DNA of 64,000 nt from a bacterium. GTDB taxonomy: Bacteria > Armatimonadota > UBA5829. Shown one piece after another: positions 52,679 through 61,458 of this stretch (the stretch's first letter is position 1; each line of letters begins with the position of its first letter). The position numbers and the translations under genes are program-made. The stretch lies in assembly GCA_021373255.1 (NCBI GenBank), contig JAJFTD010000041.1, forward strand, positions 1 through 64,000. The letters run 5' to 3'. Under the pieces are notes generated by a model, which saw only the letters and a list, made by a program, of their open reading frames with translations, was not told where the DNA came from and did not search any database.

Positions 52679-54013
52679 GTGGCCGATCTCTTGAAACAAC
52701 CGATATCGCCCGATCAGCCGCTTGCGGCTCGGATGCGGTCGCGCACAATGGATGAGTTTGTTGGCCAAGAGCAGATTATCGGGCCTGGCACACTACTGCG
52801 TAGGGCTATTGAGCGGGATGAACTTCCATCGATGATCTTCTGGGGCCCTGCGGGATGCGGCAAAAGCACGCTTGCGAGCGTTATCGCCAATACTACACGG
52901 GCTCATTTTGAAAACTTCAGCGCGGTTACATCAGGCGTGCCCGAGCTGCGCAAGGTGATCCAGCGGGCCAAAGAGCAGCGCCAGGTCAATGACCGACGGA
53001 CCATACTCTTCGTTGATGAAATCCACCGATTCAACAAAGCCCAGCAGGACGCTCTCCTGCCGCATGTGGAGAACGGCACGGTGGTCCTCATCGGCGCAAC
53101 AACGGAGAACCCCTACTTTGAAGTGAACTCTCCACTGCTCTCTCGCGCTCGAATACTTCGCTTTGAACCGCTTACCGATGAGCAGATTACAGGCATTCTC
53201 AAACGCACATTAGATGACAAGGAGCGCGGGCTTGGTAATGAAAACGTGGCGGTTGAAGATGACGCTCTGGCTCATGTGGTTAATGTGGCTGAGGGAGATG
53301 CGCGCAACGCTCTGAATGCTCTTGAAGCCGCCGTCGCAACTGCTGTGCCCGACCCCGAAACCGGTGCAAAACAGGTTTCGGTTGAAATTGCTGAACAAGC
53401 AGTGCAAAAACGGGTGTTGAGATACGACAAAAATGGGGATAACCACTACGATACAATCTCGGCTTATATCAAATCCATGCGAGGCTCCGACCCTGACGCG
53501 GCTGTATACTGGCTGGCGCGGATGCTGGCGGCGGGGGAGGACCCGAAATTTGTGGCGCGCAGATTGGTCATAGCTGCTGCGGAGGATGTCGGCAACGCAG
53601 ACCCCATGGCGTTAGTTGTTGCCAATGCCGCGGCACAGGCGGTGCAATTTGTCGGGATGCCGGAGGCGCAGATACCTCTGGCGCAGGCTACCATATATCT
53701 GGCATGTGCTCCAAAAAGCAATGCGAGCTATGTGGCTATCAATCGAGCTAATAAGGATATCACGGAGAGAAAGGGTCCACCAATCCCCAGGCACTTGAGG
53801 GATGCAGGCTATCCAGGTGCCAAGGCGCTTGGGCACGGCAAGAACTACAAGTATCCACACGATTTCCCGGGGCATTATATAGACCAGGAATACTTGCCGC
53901 CCGGCGCTGCCAGTGGTCCTTACTATGAGCCTACCGAACATGGCCATGAAGCCAAGTTCAAGCAGCGTTTGGAGCGGCTTAAGGGTGTTGATACTGACAA
54001 GAGCGATAGCTGA
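52679..54013 (+). CDS. rarA: replication-associated recombination ATPase RarA/MgsA
   Basis: 444 residues from a GTG after CCGAGGTACC. Clamp-loader AAA+ protein: [18 protein letters not shown], Walker [10 protein letters not shown], Walker [24 protein letters not shown] and sensor 1 [13 protein letters not shown]. The C-terminal MgsA domain ends [29 protein letters not shown]. It acts at stalled replication forks. The gene stands alone. Confidence 0.95.
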   Translation: MADLLKQPISPDQPLAARMRSRTMDEFVGQEQIIGPGTLLRRAIERDELPSMIFWGPAGCGKSTLASVIANTTRAHFENFSAVTSGVPELRKVIQRAKEQRQVNDRRTILFVDEIHRFNKAQQDALLPHVENGTVVLIGATTENPYFEVNSPLLSRARILRFEPLTDEQITGILKRTLDDKERGLGNENVAVEDDALAHVVNVAEGDARNALNALEAAVATAVPDPETGAKQVSVEIAEQAVQKRVLRYDKNGDNHYDTISAYIKSMRGSDPDAAVYWLARMLAAGEDPKFVARRLVIAAAEDVGNADPMALVVANAAAQAVQFVGMPEAQIPLAQATIYLACAPKSNASYVAINRANKDITERKGPPIPRHLRDAGYPGAKALGHGKNYKYPHDFPGHYIDQEYLPPGAASGPYYEPTEHGHEAKFKQRLERLKGVDTDKSDS

Positions 54014-54175
54014 GTCAGTAGTGAGGTGATGGCGGCTCGGTGAGATATAGATGCCGCTGGGGTATCATATTATGACAGAACTTTGCACAGGACACGTATG
54101 CGTAGAGTGCAAAGCAAACGGATGTGGTTATAAAAGATGTTAAAATGATACCTGGCGAGAACTTGGCGAAATCCA

Positions 54176-54204
54176 TTGCTGTTTTAGCGAAGATAAGGTA
54201 TAAT
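54176..54204 (+). promoter_or_regulatory. promoter of the DUF948-YtxH operon
   Basis: TTGCTG (54176-54181), 17-base spacer, TATAAT (54199-54204), about 118 bases before the first ATG. Confidence 0.65.
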
Positions 54205-54321
54205 GCGCAATATTCTCCGGCCGCTCTGAGTTAGAACGAGTTCCCGAAACACAGTGGCGGCGTTGAATAAGATATTGGAAAGGTCTGGGTTTATCTCACC
54301 TTTCCGGAGGCAATATCGGGT

Positions 54322-54729
54322 ATGACTGCATTGCTGGTCACGGTAGTGGTTTTGTTGAGCGTGACCCTGATTACGTTGGTTGTCGGGTTGGCACTTTACT
54401 TCAGGCGGTTGAGTAACGCGACCCGTGAGATCGAAGATACACTCAGAACGATCAGGGAGAATCTGATACCGATCACTGAAGATGCGAGGCGTGTGCTGCG
54501 GCATACGGATAGCCTCATAGTCGATGCTCGTGCGCAGGTGGACAAGATAGGCCGGGCGACGCAGTCCTTGCAGAACATTCTGGATGGCAGGACAATAACC
54601 AACGTAGCCGAACGGGCTGTCTCGACATCGCGGACAACATTGGCATCGGTGGTGCAGAGCCTTAGGGAAGGCTTGCGATCTTTTAAACGAACAGGATATC
54701 AATCTAAGGAGGATGCTGGCGATGAATGA
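54322..54729 (+). CDS. DUF948-domain membrane protein
   Basis: 135 residues. One N-terminal helix (ALLVTVVVLLSVTLITLVVGLAL) and a long amphipathic helical tail (DTLRTIRENLIPITEDARRVLRHTDSLIVDA). Matches the DUF948 stress- or general-membrane family. It overlaps the YtxH gene by 8 bp and is likely co-translated with it. Confidence 0.88.
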   Translation: MTALLVTVVVLLSVTLITLVVGLALYFRRLSNATREIEDTLRTIRENLIPITEDARRVLRHTDSLIVDARAQVDKIGRATQSLQNILDGRTITNVAERAVSTSRTTLASVVQSLREGLRSFKRTGYQSKEDAGDE

Positions 54730-55096
54730 AAATCGAGAAGAAAAAAGCGTAGTCCTGAATTTCCTTGCGGGTATGGGACTTGGTGCGCTTATAGGAGCAG
54801 CGGCCGCGCTTTTAACGGCCCCGAAATCTGGAAACGAAACTCGCGAAGACCTGAAACATGTGGCAGGCGATATACGGGATAAAGCTAGTAAAGTAGCTCA
54901 TGATCTTTCTGAATCCAGTGATGATCTGGTAAAGAAGAGCAAGGATCTGCTCGAGTCTACAAGAGAGAAAGTTCAGAGCGCTGTGCAGAGTGGTAAGCAG
55001 GTAGTAGCTTCAAAAATATGCGAGACTACTGAGCAACCAATTACGCCGATGGAAGAAGCCACACCAATTGAACCGACCGAGGAGTCCCAGATATAG
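54722..55096 (+). CDS. YtxH-like membrane protein
   Basis: 124 residues from the ATG at 54722, which has AAGGAGG nine bases upstream. FLAGMGLGALIGAAAALLTAPKSGNETRE is the YtxH signature (helix plus APKSG). The tail is helical (VAHDLSESSDDLVKKSKDLLESTREKV) and acidic at the end. Often seen with DUF948 in the general stress regulon; the sigB-type genes follow 155 bp later. Confidence 0.9.
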   Translation: MNENREEKSVVLNFLAGMGLGALIGAAAALLTAPKSGNETREDLKHVAGDIRDKASKVAHDLSESSDDLVKKSKDLLESTREKVQSAVQSGKQVVASKICETTEQPITPMEEATPIEPTEESQI

Positions 55097-55251
55097 GCTA
55101 TTATCGTTGATAAGTTGTGGGGCTCATATAAAGCGCCTTTTGCTGTGATGTGTATACCAACACGGGTAAATATTGACGGTGATCCGGCAGAGCTTTGATT
55201 ATGAAAGACTCTGCTCACGAGGGACACTAGATCAAACGAGGTGATGGTGAC

Positions 55252-55608
55252 GTGAATTTCAAAATGGATGTCAGGACAATGGAAACGGATCTTCCAATAA
55301 TCGAACTCGAAGGCGAGGTTGACGTATATACGGCTCCTCAACTTAAGCAGCAGATTATAGGCATTTTGGAGAGCGGCGCAAAAGAACTCGTGGTTGACTT
55401 GACCAAGGTCGATTATCTTGACAGCACCGCGCTCGGAGTACTTATTGGTGGGCTTAAGCGGATGCGTGAAGTTGATGGCAATATGGTCTTGATATGCCCG
55501 AGTCCTAGAATACGGCGGGTATTCGAGATCACGGGGTTGGATAAGATATTTGACATCTACAATTCCGAAGAGGAGGCCCGGGAAGTGATCGGAAAGGAGA
55601 CAGTGTAA
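55252..55608 (+). CDS. rsbV: STAS-domain anti-anti-sigma factor (RsbV/SpoIIAA-like)
   Basis: 118 residues. LEGEVDVYTAPQLKQQI, LVVDLTKVDYLDSTALGVLIGGLKRM with the phosphorylatable Ser in LDST. It sequesters the RsbW kinase when unphosphorylated and frees the sigma factor. GTG start with GAGGTGATGG upstream. First gene of a three-gene partner-switching operon. Confidence 0.92.
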   Translation: MNFKMDVRTMETDLPIIELEGEVDVYTAPQLKQQIIGILESGAKELVVDLTKVDYLDSTALGVLIGGLKRMREVDGNMVLICPSPRIRRVFEITGLDKIFDIYNSEEEAREVIGKETV

Positions 55609-55610
55609 AC

Positions 55611-56033
55611 GTGCCGAATAACGAAAACCCCGCTGTTGTGGAACTTCGCATTCCATGCAAGCCGGAGTATGTTGGGGTCGCGAGGTTGGCTATTCTCGGT
55701 GTGGCGAGCCGGATGAAGTTTTCTTATGATGAGGTCGAGGATGTCAGGCTGGCAGTTGGTGAGGCATGCACGACTTCAGTGGAGTGGGCCGAGCGGAACG
55801 GGAAAGCTGATTCGGACATTCTCTTGCGGAGCGAGATCGATACTGAGAAGCTGACCGTGGATGTTATTGATGAAGCTGGAGGGAGAAGCGAAACGAACGC
55901 AGGCGGCGACGGTGATCAGGAACCTGAGAATCTCGGAGCGCTGCTGATAACCTTGCTGGTCGATGATGTCAAGGTAGAAGCTAAAGAGCAGGGCACAACC
56001 GTTCGGATGGTCAAGTATGCTGGACAACGATAA
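55611..56033 (+). CDS. rsbW: anti-sigma factor kinase (RsbW-like)
   Basis: 140 residues. GHKL fold: VEDVRLAVGEACTTSVEWA (N-box with Glu), LTVDVIDEAGG (G1 in shortened form) and ENLGALLITLLVDDVKVE. It binds and inhibits the sigma factor encoded next door. Starts 2 bp after the rsbV-like stop and overlaps the sigma gene. Confidence 0.88.
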   Translation: MPNNENPAVVELRIPCKPEYVGVARLAILGVASRMKFSYDEVEDVRLAVGEACTTSVEWAERNGKADSDILLRSEIDTEKLTVDVIDEAGGRSETNAGGDGDQEPENLGALLITLLVDDVKVEAKEQGTTVRMVKYAGQR

Positions 56034-56808
56034 GACGCTGGTACGGAAGAAAATCAGCGTTTCAGACTGGACCGACGAAGAGACCGAGCAGCTTTTCCGC
56101 AGTTATACTCTGACTCGGAATCGCAGGATACGAGACCAGTTGGTCATTATGCATCAAAACTTGGTTCGGTTTCTGGCCGGCAAGTTTGCAAACAGGGGAG
56201 AGCCTCTGGAAGATTTGGTGCAGGTCGGTGTCATTGGGCTGATCAACGCTATTGATCGGTTCGATCCCGAGAGGGGAACCAAGTTTTCTACTTATGCAAC
56301 GCCCACTATTGTGGGAGAGATAAGACGGCACTTTAGAGATAAGGCGTGGAGCCTGAAGGTGCCGAGGAGGTTGCAGGAGCTTAACCTTGCGGCAAACAAG
56401 GCTGCGGAAGAATTGAGCCAGCGGTTGGGGCATCCTCCCACCATTCAGGAGATTGCTGTTGAAGTCGGCGCCAGTGAAGAAGAAACGCTGGAAGCTATTG
56501 AACTTGGCAATGCTTACGATACAGTGTCGTTGGACAGTAAGCTGCCTTATGAGGGCGAGTCGGCGCCCCTGACTCTTGCGGAGTTTGTGGGCGACCTGGA
56601 TTCTTCTCTTCAGAGCATAGAAACCTATGGTGATCTGAAGCAGGCTGTAGATTGTTTGGAGCCGCGCGAAAAGGCGATCATATATTATCGGTTCTTTAAG
56701 GACATGTCGCAGACGGAGGTTGCCAAGAGGCTAAACATCTCTCAAATGCACGTGTCGCGGCTGCAACAAAAAGCGCTTAAGCGGTTGAAAGAACTGCTGA
56801 GTGCATAA
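56017..56808 (+). CDS. sigB: sigma-70 family factor of the SigB/SigF type
   Basis: 263 residues. Region 2: IMHQNLVRFLAGKFANRGEPLEDLVQVGVIGLINAIDRFDPERGTKFSTYATPTIVGEIRRHFRDK; region 3 with LSQRLGHPPTIQEIAVEVG; region 4 ending ISQMHVSRLQQKALKRLKELL. In relatives it directs general stress or developmental genes. It overlaps the RsbW-like gene by 17 bp and is followed by a terminator. Confidence 0.93.
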   Translation: MLDNDKTLVRKKISVSDWTDEETEQLFRSYTLTRNRRIRDQLVIMHQNLVRFLAGKFANRGEPLEDLVQVGVIGLINAIDRFDPERGTKFSTYATPTIVGEIRRHFRDKAWSLKVPRRLQELNLAANKAAEELSQRLGHPPTIQEIAVEVGASEEETLEAIELGNAYDTVSLDSKLPYEGESAPLTLAEFVGDLDSSLQSIETYGDLKQAVDCLEPREKAIIYYRFFKDMSQTEVAKRLNISQMHVSRLQQKALKRLKELLSA

Positions 56809-56822
56809 TTCGGAGCATGTAA

Positions 56823-56850
56823 GGGCTGAGGCGAAAACCTCGGCCCTTTT
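56823..56850 (+). terminator. terminator of the sigB-type operon
   Basis: GGGCTGAGG (56823-56831) pairs with CCTCGGCCC (56838-56846), one G-T pair, CGAAAA loop, followed by TTTT. Confidence 0.88.
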
Positions 56851-56880
56851 GATTAACCATCCAACCATCACACCATCAAA

Positions 56881-57981
56881 CTATTGAACATATACCCGTG
56901 GTATCAGCGGGCTTGTAGGAATCCGCATCGCCGGAACTGTGACCTCATCTCCCACGCGCACCCCGTCAATGCCTGTGACATCAACGACTATCATCTGCAT
57001 CGCCACGCGCCCAAGCACAGGGGCCTTCCGCCCATTTATCTCTACGGCAAGTGAACGCCTCGCCCTCTTGAGAGCAAAACGAACGGCGCTCTGCCTATAC
57101 AACGGGCCTTCGGGTGTCAGGGTGAAACCATCCGACCAACCGATGGGGATTACCGCAGTTCGTGAGGCGCGCCTGGTTGTGAACTCGCGGCCGTAGCCGA
57201 CTGCCGATCCGCTCTTCAGATCCTTTACCTCGCACACCCGCGCCTTGAGTCTCCATGTGGGTTTCAAGTCCAGGGAGTGGGGAACGGATGCCGATGGATA
57301 TTGGCCATAGAGCAGAGTCCCCGGACGGACCATATCTAATCGCGATTCCGGCATTCGTAAAGTTGCTGCACTATTCGCAGCATGCGCAAGGCCATAGCCT
57401 ATCCCCGCATTTTTAAGCTCATTAATCAACGAAGTTAACTTCCTGAGCTGCGCGCGTGCATGTGATATGCCCTGTTCGGCTGATGTCGCAAAGTGAGTAT
57501 AGATACCGGCAATGCTGAGGTTAGGCAGGTCATGCATCTCAGCCAGGGCACCCGCCACATCCTCCGGCTGCATTCCCAGCCTGCTCATCCCTGTATCTAC
57601 TTTGACGTGCACCCCAGCGGTCTTTCCCAACTCCGAGGCAGCGTTTGAAATGCTTCTGGCAAGTTCGATGCTGGTAACAGTCATCTCCAGCCCGGCATCC
57701 ACTGCGTCCCGGGCGTTATCCGGCTGGATAGGGGCAAAGAGTAGAATGGGGGCATTGATCCCGCCTGAGCGGAGGATAAGCGCCTCGTCGAGCCTGGTTA
57801 CGGCAACAGCATCAGCTCCGGCTTCTACAAATGCCCTCGCGGGCTCAACATAACCGTGGCCGAACCCATTACCCTTCACCACGGCCATAATCTTAACGCC
57901 ATCACCGACAAGCCCGCGCACCTGCTGCAGATTATGCTTGAGCGCCGACAGATCGACCTCTACCCACACATCGTGGACCAT
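56881..57981 (-). CDS. alr: alanine racemase
   Basis: 366 residues from the ATG at 57981. PLP-binding Lys in AVVKGNGFGHGYV, Tyr in AVGYGREF, VKVDTGMSRLGM and AHAANSAATL. It interconverts L- and D-alanine for peptidoglycan. The start lies 1 bp from the stop of the FemAB-like gene, so both are translated from one mRNA. The more distant in-frame start at 58059 is inside that gene. Confidence 0.93.
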   Translation of the reverse strand: MVHDVWVEVDLSALKHNLQQVRGLVGDGVKIMAVVKGNGFGHGYVEPARAFVEAGADAVAVTRLDEALILRSGGINAPILLFAPIQPDNARDAVDAGLEMTVTSIELARSISNAASELGKTAGVHVKVDTGMSRLGMQPEDVAGALAEMHDLPNLSIAGIYTHFATSAEQGISHARAQLRKLTSLINELKNAGIGYGLAHAANSAATLRMPESRLDMVRPGTLLYGQYPSASVPHSLDLKPTWRLKARVCEVKDLKSGSAVGYGREFTTRRASRTAVIPIGWSDGFTLTPEGPLYRQSAVRFALKRARRSLAVEINGRKAPVLGRVAMQMIVVDVTGIDGVRVGDEVTVPAMRIPTSPLIPRVYVQ

Positions 57982-57982
57982 G

Positions 57983-59068
57983 TTAATCGACCGCCTGCGA
58001 TTTTGTTTCAGCTCGCCGCCTTGCCTTGAGTATACTCTGAATCCTCGGCCGCGCGACATTCCACAGCCAGTAAAACCCCGGCGAGAGCACGAGGTCGTAT
58101 TCGCCTATATACTCCACGAACCTGGGTGAAAAGCCTTCTTTGAACCTGTTGAGTCCCTGCAGGTGGTCGTCACCGTTGCCCTTTTTAGGGCTCACCCCAC
58201 GGAAGTCATACCACTTGCACCCGGCTTCCCTGGCCCACTTGATCATAGTCCACTGCATCAAGTGGTTAGGCATAACGTTGCGATGCTCATTAGAAGATGC
58301 GCCGTATGTATACATCGCCTTGTCACCGAATATATAAGCAATAGCGCCCGCCACGGGCTTGCCCTCGAAGTAAGTGAGCACCAGCCGCATATACCCCGCC
58401 GGAACCAATGCGTCCCACATGTCCTCAAAATACTTGATGTCGCGGACCAGGAACCCGTCGCGCTGGCAGGTCTCCTTGAGCAGTTCGTAGAACACCGGCA
58501 GTTCGGAGCGTGGGCAGTCAATATTCACTGTGACCCCCTTGCGCGCCGCCAGCCTGATGTTATACCGCCACTTCTCTTTGAAAGACGCCATCAACTCGTC
58601 TTCGGTCTTGCCCTCCAGATCGAGCTGCATCACGCACTTGGGCTGCGTCCCACCAAATCCCTGAGCGGCTATCGGCACAAACCCCGCCGCGCGCAAGTTG
58701 GCTTTGCTAGTAGTGTCTTCAATGGGCACAGGTGGGTCGATCTTCAGTAGAATAGCCTTATGCTGACGCGCGACATCCCTCAGGTAGTTCGAGAATGTCA
58801 TCACCAATTCGCCGTCCTGGGTATCAAGCACCGGCCCACGAGGCGCATACATAATGCACCGCCCGATCTTGGGAATAGAACGCTTGAGCAATGACGCCGC
58901 CGCAACTATCTCCCCATCACGCTCGGCAAACACGCGCACAGGTCTCCAGCCGCTGCGAGACTTGAGGTCACCCCACTCGAACGACTGAAGCAAATCGCCC
59001 GTGTAGAAACGGGCGACGAAGTTATCAAACCGCTTACGGTCTTGTTCTGTAGCAACTTTGAATTCCAT
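57983..59068 (-). CDS. FemAB-like aminoacyltransferase
   Basis: 361 residues from the ATG at 59068 (MEFKVATEQD). FemX/FemAB-type GNAT-fold signs: FLQSFEWGDLKSRSGWRPVRV style start, MYAPRGPVLD, MASFKEKWRYNIRLAARKGV and YTYGASSNEHRNVMPNHLMQWTMI, then KWYDFRGVSP. Family members add amino acids to the lipid II cross-bridge from aminoacyl-tRNA. Pairing with alr points to cell-wall synthesis. A longer in-frame start would use repeat DNA. Confidence 0.87.
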   Translation of the reverse strand: MEFKVATEQDRKRFDNFVARFYTGDLLQSFEWGDLKSRSGWRPVRVFAERDGEIVAAASLLKRSIPKIGRCIMYAPRGPVLDTQDGELVMTFSNYLRDVARQHKAILLKIDPPVPIEDTTSKANLRAAGFVPIAAQGFGGTQPKCVMQLDLEGKTEDELMASFKEKWRYNIRLAARKGVTVNIDCPRSELPVFYELLKETCQRDGFLVRDIKYFEDMWDALVPAGYMRLVLTYFEGKPVAGAIAYIFGDKAMYTYGASSNEHRNVMPNHLMQWTMIKWAREAGCKWYDFRGVSPKKGNGDDHLQGLNRFKEGFSPRFVEYIGEYDLVLSPGFYWLWNVARPRIQSILKARRRAETKSQAVD

Positions 59069-59285
59069 ATCCACGCGCGATTCTAACACCACCAATGCCC
59101 CTGTGTCAATTGCAGTAGGGTCATAAAGTCGTAAGGTCACAAGGTCAAAAGGTCTGATGGTTGGAAAGAGGCGAAGGGACAACGCATAACGCATCAACGC
59201 GAAATGCACCAACTTCTTACCGGGAACAATTAGCCGGCAGGCTATGTCTTAGCACTATATTCACAAAGATGGGAGGAACGGCATT

Positions 59286-60143
59286 ATGCATTCACAGCAA
59301 GTCGCAGTATCTCATCATCATCGCAACCATGGGTCATGGTTGGTTAATCTGCTCGTAATAGCTGGCATCGTCATAATTCTGGCCGCAGTGCTTCTCCCGA
59401 CATTCAAGCACAGTACCGGTTGCAACATGGGATCCAATTGCCAATCCAACCTCAAACAAATCGGCAACTCATTCAAGATGTACCTCTCGGATTGGAACGA
59501 CACATTCCCCACCAACAGGCGTTGGAACGGCAACGGGATAGTCTCCCACGTGCGTCTTACTACCCCCGATGCCCACGGCAATCCTCGAGTCAACGCCGAT
59601 GGCAAGCCAATAAGGTATGAGTTCGGTCCGAATTGGGTGGAGGCGCTGTATCCCTACGTAGAATCATTAACCAAGTCCACCGATGCAACCAGCGTGTGGA
59701 AATGCGTAGTTACCTGTGAGAAAAGCTATCCCGAGGACTCCAGAACAGCCGCCGTCACCTACGCATTCAACCGCAACCTGGTCGAGAAGAATGAGAAGAT
59801 CGTGAGGTCATCCGCCAACTTGATGATGGTCCGTGAGATGGACCGTATGGTTGACGCTGAACTGCGACCAACTAACAATTCCACCTGGACAAGCCGCAGA
59901 CCTCCGGTTTCGCCATTCCTCACCAGCCGAGACTGCCGGATCGGGCGCACCGAGGCCAATCTGCACGGCCACGGCTCGCATATACTCTTTGTCGATGGTC
60001 ATGTTAAGTTGATCTCGCTTAACTACACGTCGATGAAGCCGAAATATGACAATGTGCAGCGGCAGTGGTTCAATTTCTACAAAGTTAAACCTGCCAATAC
60101 TATCGAACGGACCCTCAACATGAGTATCGCTATCACTCCATAG
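59286..60143 (+). CDS. pilin-like secreted protein 1
   Basis: 285 residues. After a His-rich start (SHHHRNHGSWLV) comes one helix (NLLVIAGIVIILAAVLLPTF), then SNCQSNLKQIGNSFKMYLSDW, and near the end HGHGSHILFVDGHVKL. This copies the layout of DUF1559-like prepilins, but the GF(T/S)LIE cleavage motif is absent: the residue corresponding to Glu5 is not acidic. ATG follows GATGGGAGGAAC. It may be an anchored, uncleaved protein. The next gene is a paralogue. Confidence 0.75.
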   Translation: MHSQQVAVSHHHRNHGSWLVNLLVIAGIVIILAAVLLPTFKHSTGCNMGSNCQSNLKQIGNSFKMYLSDWNDTFPTNRRWNGNGIVSHVRLTTPDAHGNPRVNADGKPIRYEFGPNWVEALYPYVESLTKSTDATSVWKCVVTCEKSYPEDSRTAAVTYAFNRNLVEKNEKIVRSSANLMMVREMDRMVDAELRPTNNSTWTSRRPPVSPFLTSRDCRIGRTEANLHGHGSHILFVDGHVKLISLNYTSMKPKYDNVQRQWFNFYKVKPANTIERTLNMSIAITP

Positions 60144-60190
60144 TTCTTTATCTATCACTTATAACAACCAAAGATGGGAGGAACAGCAAT

Positions 60191-60970
60191 ATGTATACCA
60201 AACAAAATGCAGTATCTCATCACTCTCGCCAGCGAGGTTCGTGGCTTATCAATGTAATTATCATTGTTTGTATTGTATTAGTCGTTGCCGCGATATTGTT
60301 GCCGACATTTCAACGCACTCACTGTTCTGCAAGAATGAGTGATTGTCAGAGCAACCTAAAAGAAATAGCAATCGCTCTGCAGATCTACTGGGGTGACTAT
60401 GATGCTACCTTGCCTTCATCTGCGCTGGTGAGCCATTCCAAGACCTGGAATCGTAATGACTTCAAAAAGTTCGCAACGATGAGGGGTGATCTTTCGCCAG
60501 TGAATCGTCCGCAGACATATACCCAGGTCCTTTACTGTTATATGAAGAACAATGACATCTTGTATTGCCCCAGCGATCTATCAGATCATTCAAAAGCCTC
60601 GTCCCAGGTTTCCTACTGGTGGAAATGTGCGATTGACAAGGCCTGGTATGGAGGCAAAGGTCGCAAACCTTGCCACATAGAGAAAGACTTCATGTATAAC
60701 GCTGACGAGATTGTCTTCTACGAGCGCTCCAGCTTCCACGAAGGCAATACGAGTGGCCTTAGAAATGGTGATCAGATCAATGTTGCCTATCTGGATACTC
60801 ACGTGAAGAGTATTGCTATCAAGAACGGCCCATCCCGCACCACTCAAGACCCAACAGCCCCGGGCGAGCCGATGCATTTCAACTATGACTTTAACTCGAA
60901 CAAGCCCGTAGTGGACAGCAGAGGCCGGGCCATAGGCCAAACCCCGGCTACTCAGGGGGATAAGCTCTGA
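60191..60970 (+). CDS. pilin-like secreted protein 2
   Basis: 259 residues, paralogue of the gene at 59286: SHHSRQRGSWLINVIIIVCIVLVVAAILLPTFQ, then SDCQSNLKEIAIALQIYWGDY and a VAYLDTHVK ending. It is preceded by the same ribosome site, GATGGGAGGAAC. Again no GF(T/S)LIE motif. The two genes probably form a tandem duplicate and act together. Confidence 0.72.
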   Translation: MYTKQNAVSHHSRQRGSWLINVIIIVCIVLVVAAILLPTFQRTHCSARMSDCQSNLKEIAIALQIYWGDYDATLPSSALVSHSKTWNRNDFKKFATMRGDLSPVNRPQTYTQVLYCYMKNNDILYCPSDLSDHSKASSQVSYWWKCAIDKAWYGGKGRKPCHIEKDFMYNADEIVFYERSSFHEGNTSGLRNGDQINVAYLDTHVKSIAIKNGPSRTTQDPTAPGEPMHFNYDFNSNKPVVDSRGRAIGQTPATQGDKL

Positions 60971-61015
60971 GTAGGTCGGGCTGCGAATGGGTAATCCAGT
61001 TTGCAGCATACTTCA

Positions 61016-61024
61016 TGCTATAAT
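61016..61024 (+). promoter_or_regulatory. extended -10 promoter of the UGA-containing pair
   Basis: TGC immediately before TATAAT (61019-61024) is an extended -10 form; no clear -35 is seen. It lies 37 bases before the first ATG. Confidence 0.5.
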
Positions 61025-61060
61025 GAGTTACATTAAATAGCGCAACTGAGGTGGCTTATC

Positions 61061-61246
61061 ATGTGGTGGTGGATAGGCGGAGTCAGCGTTTGGGTTATCT
61101 CCGCTGTTTGAATATTCTCAGTGATGGCGGACGTGTTCCGCCGTAAGTGTTCCGCACTCAGCGGCCAGGCGATGTTTGGTTATCTGCTCCATGGCAGCAC
61201 AGCAGTCCTGTCGCTGTGGATGATTATGAGGGCATTAGGAGCGTGA
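61061..61246 (+). CDS. candidate small membrane selenoprotein 1 (in-frame UGA at 61109)
   Basis: ATG with GAGGTGG six bases upstream. The frame MWWWIGGVSVWVISAV-UGA-IFSVMADVF ... continues for 44 codons (CSALSGQAMFGYLLHGSTAV ... MRALGA) to a normal TGA stop. Two hydrophobic helices; UGA is codon 17, in the middle of helix 1. A hairpin 61126-61142 starts 14 bases after UGA with its loop 20 bases after it, fitting bacterial SECIS rules. Read as Sec it gives about 61 residues. Alternatives: UGA readthrough, UGA as Trp, or decay of a Trp codon. Reading across UGA is not certain. I know no matching family. Confidence 0.6.
61126..61142 (+). promoter_or_regulatory. candidate bacterial SECIS hairpin 1
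   Basis: GGCGGA pairs with TCCGCC, loop CGTGT; A24-T44 and T25-G43 extend the stem by two pairs. The loop begins 20 bases after the UGA at 61109-61111 and has G at its second position. Bacterial SECIS elements typically lie 16-37 bases from UGA to loop and have a G in the first two loop positions. Confidence 0.55.
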
Positions 61247-61250
61247 GGCT

Positions 61251-61445
61251 GTGAAAATACTTGGTGTCACACTTATTATATTCGGCATTATATGAGTGGT
61301 CTCGATCTTGGGAGGGGTCGCCTCCCATAAAGAGGGATTTACTACAATATCAGCGTTACTTCCCGGCTTTGCGTTCCACGCAGTCTGCATGGCCCTTGGT
61401 GCATTCTGTCTGGTAAAAGACCGCCAAAAGAGCAACTCCGACTAA
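61251..61445 (+). CDS. candidate small membrane selenoprotein 2 (in-frame UGA at 61293)
   Basis: GTG start with AGGAG nine bases upstream, 4 bases after the first gene's stop. The frame MKILGVTLIIFGII-UGA-VVSILGGVASHKE ... continues for 49 codons (ISALLPGFAFHAVCMALGAF ... NSD) to TAA. Two hydrophobic helices; UGA is codon 15, at the same position in helix 1 as in gene 1. A perfect 7-bp hairpin with loop GGTCG follows. Read as Sec it gives about 64 residues. Cys residues in helix 2 (HAVC and GAFC) could pair with a Sec. Family unknown. Confidence 0.6.
61309..61327 (+). promoter_or_regulatory. candidate bacterial SECIS hairpin 2
   Basis: TGGGAGG pairs perfectly with CCTCCCA; loop GGTCG. The loop begins 20 bases after the UGA at 61293-61295, exactly as in the first gene. 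GGTC resembles the GGUC loop of E. coli fdhF. Confidence 0.6.
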
Positions 61446-61458
61446 CCCCGTAAATACG

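Noticed and set aside
61061-61445. UGA generally read as tryptophan in this organism
   Set aside because: Many genes in the window end in UGA, including the first small membrane gene itself (stop at 61244) and the gene at 590, and Trp is encoded by UGG throughout, so a global code change is not supported.
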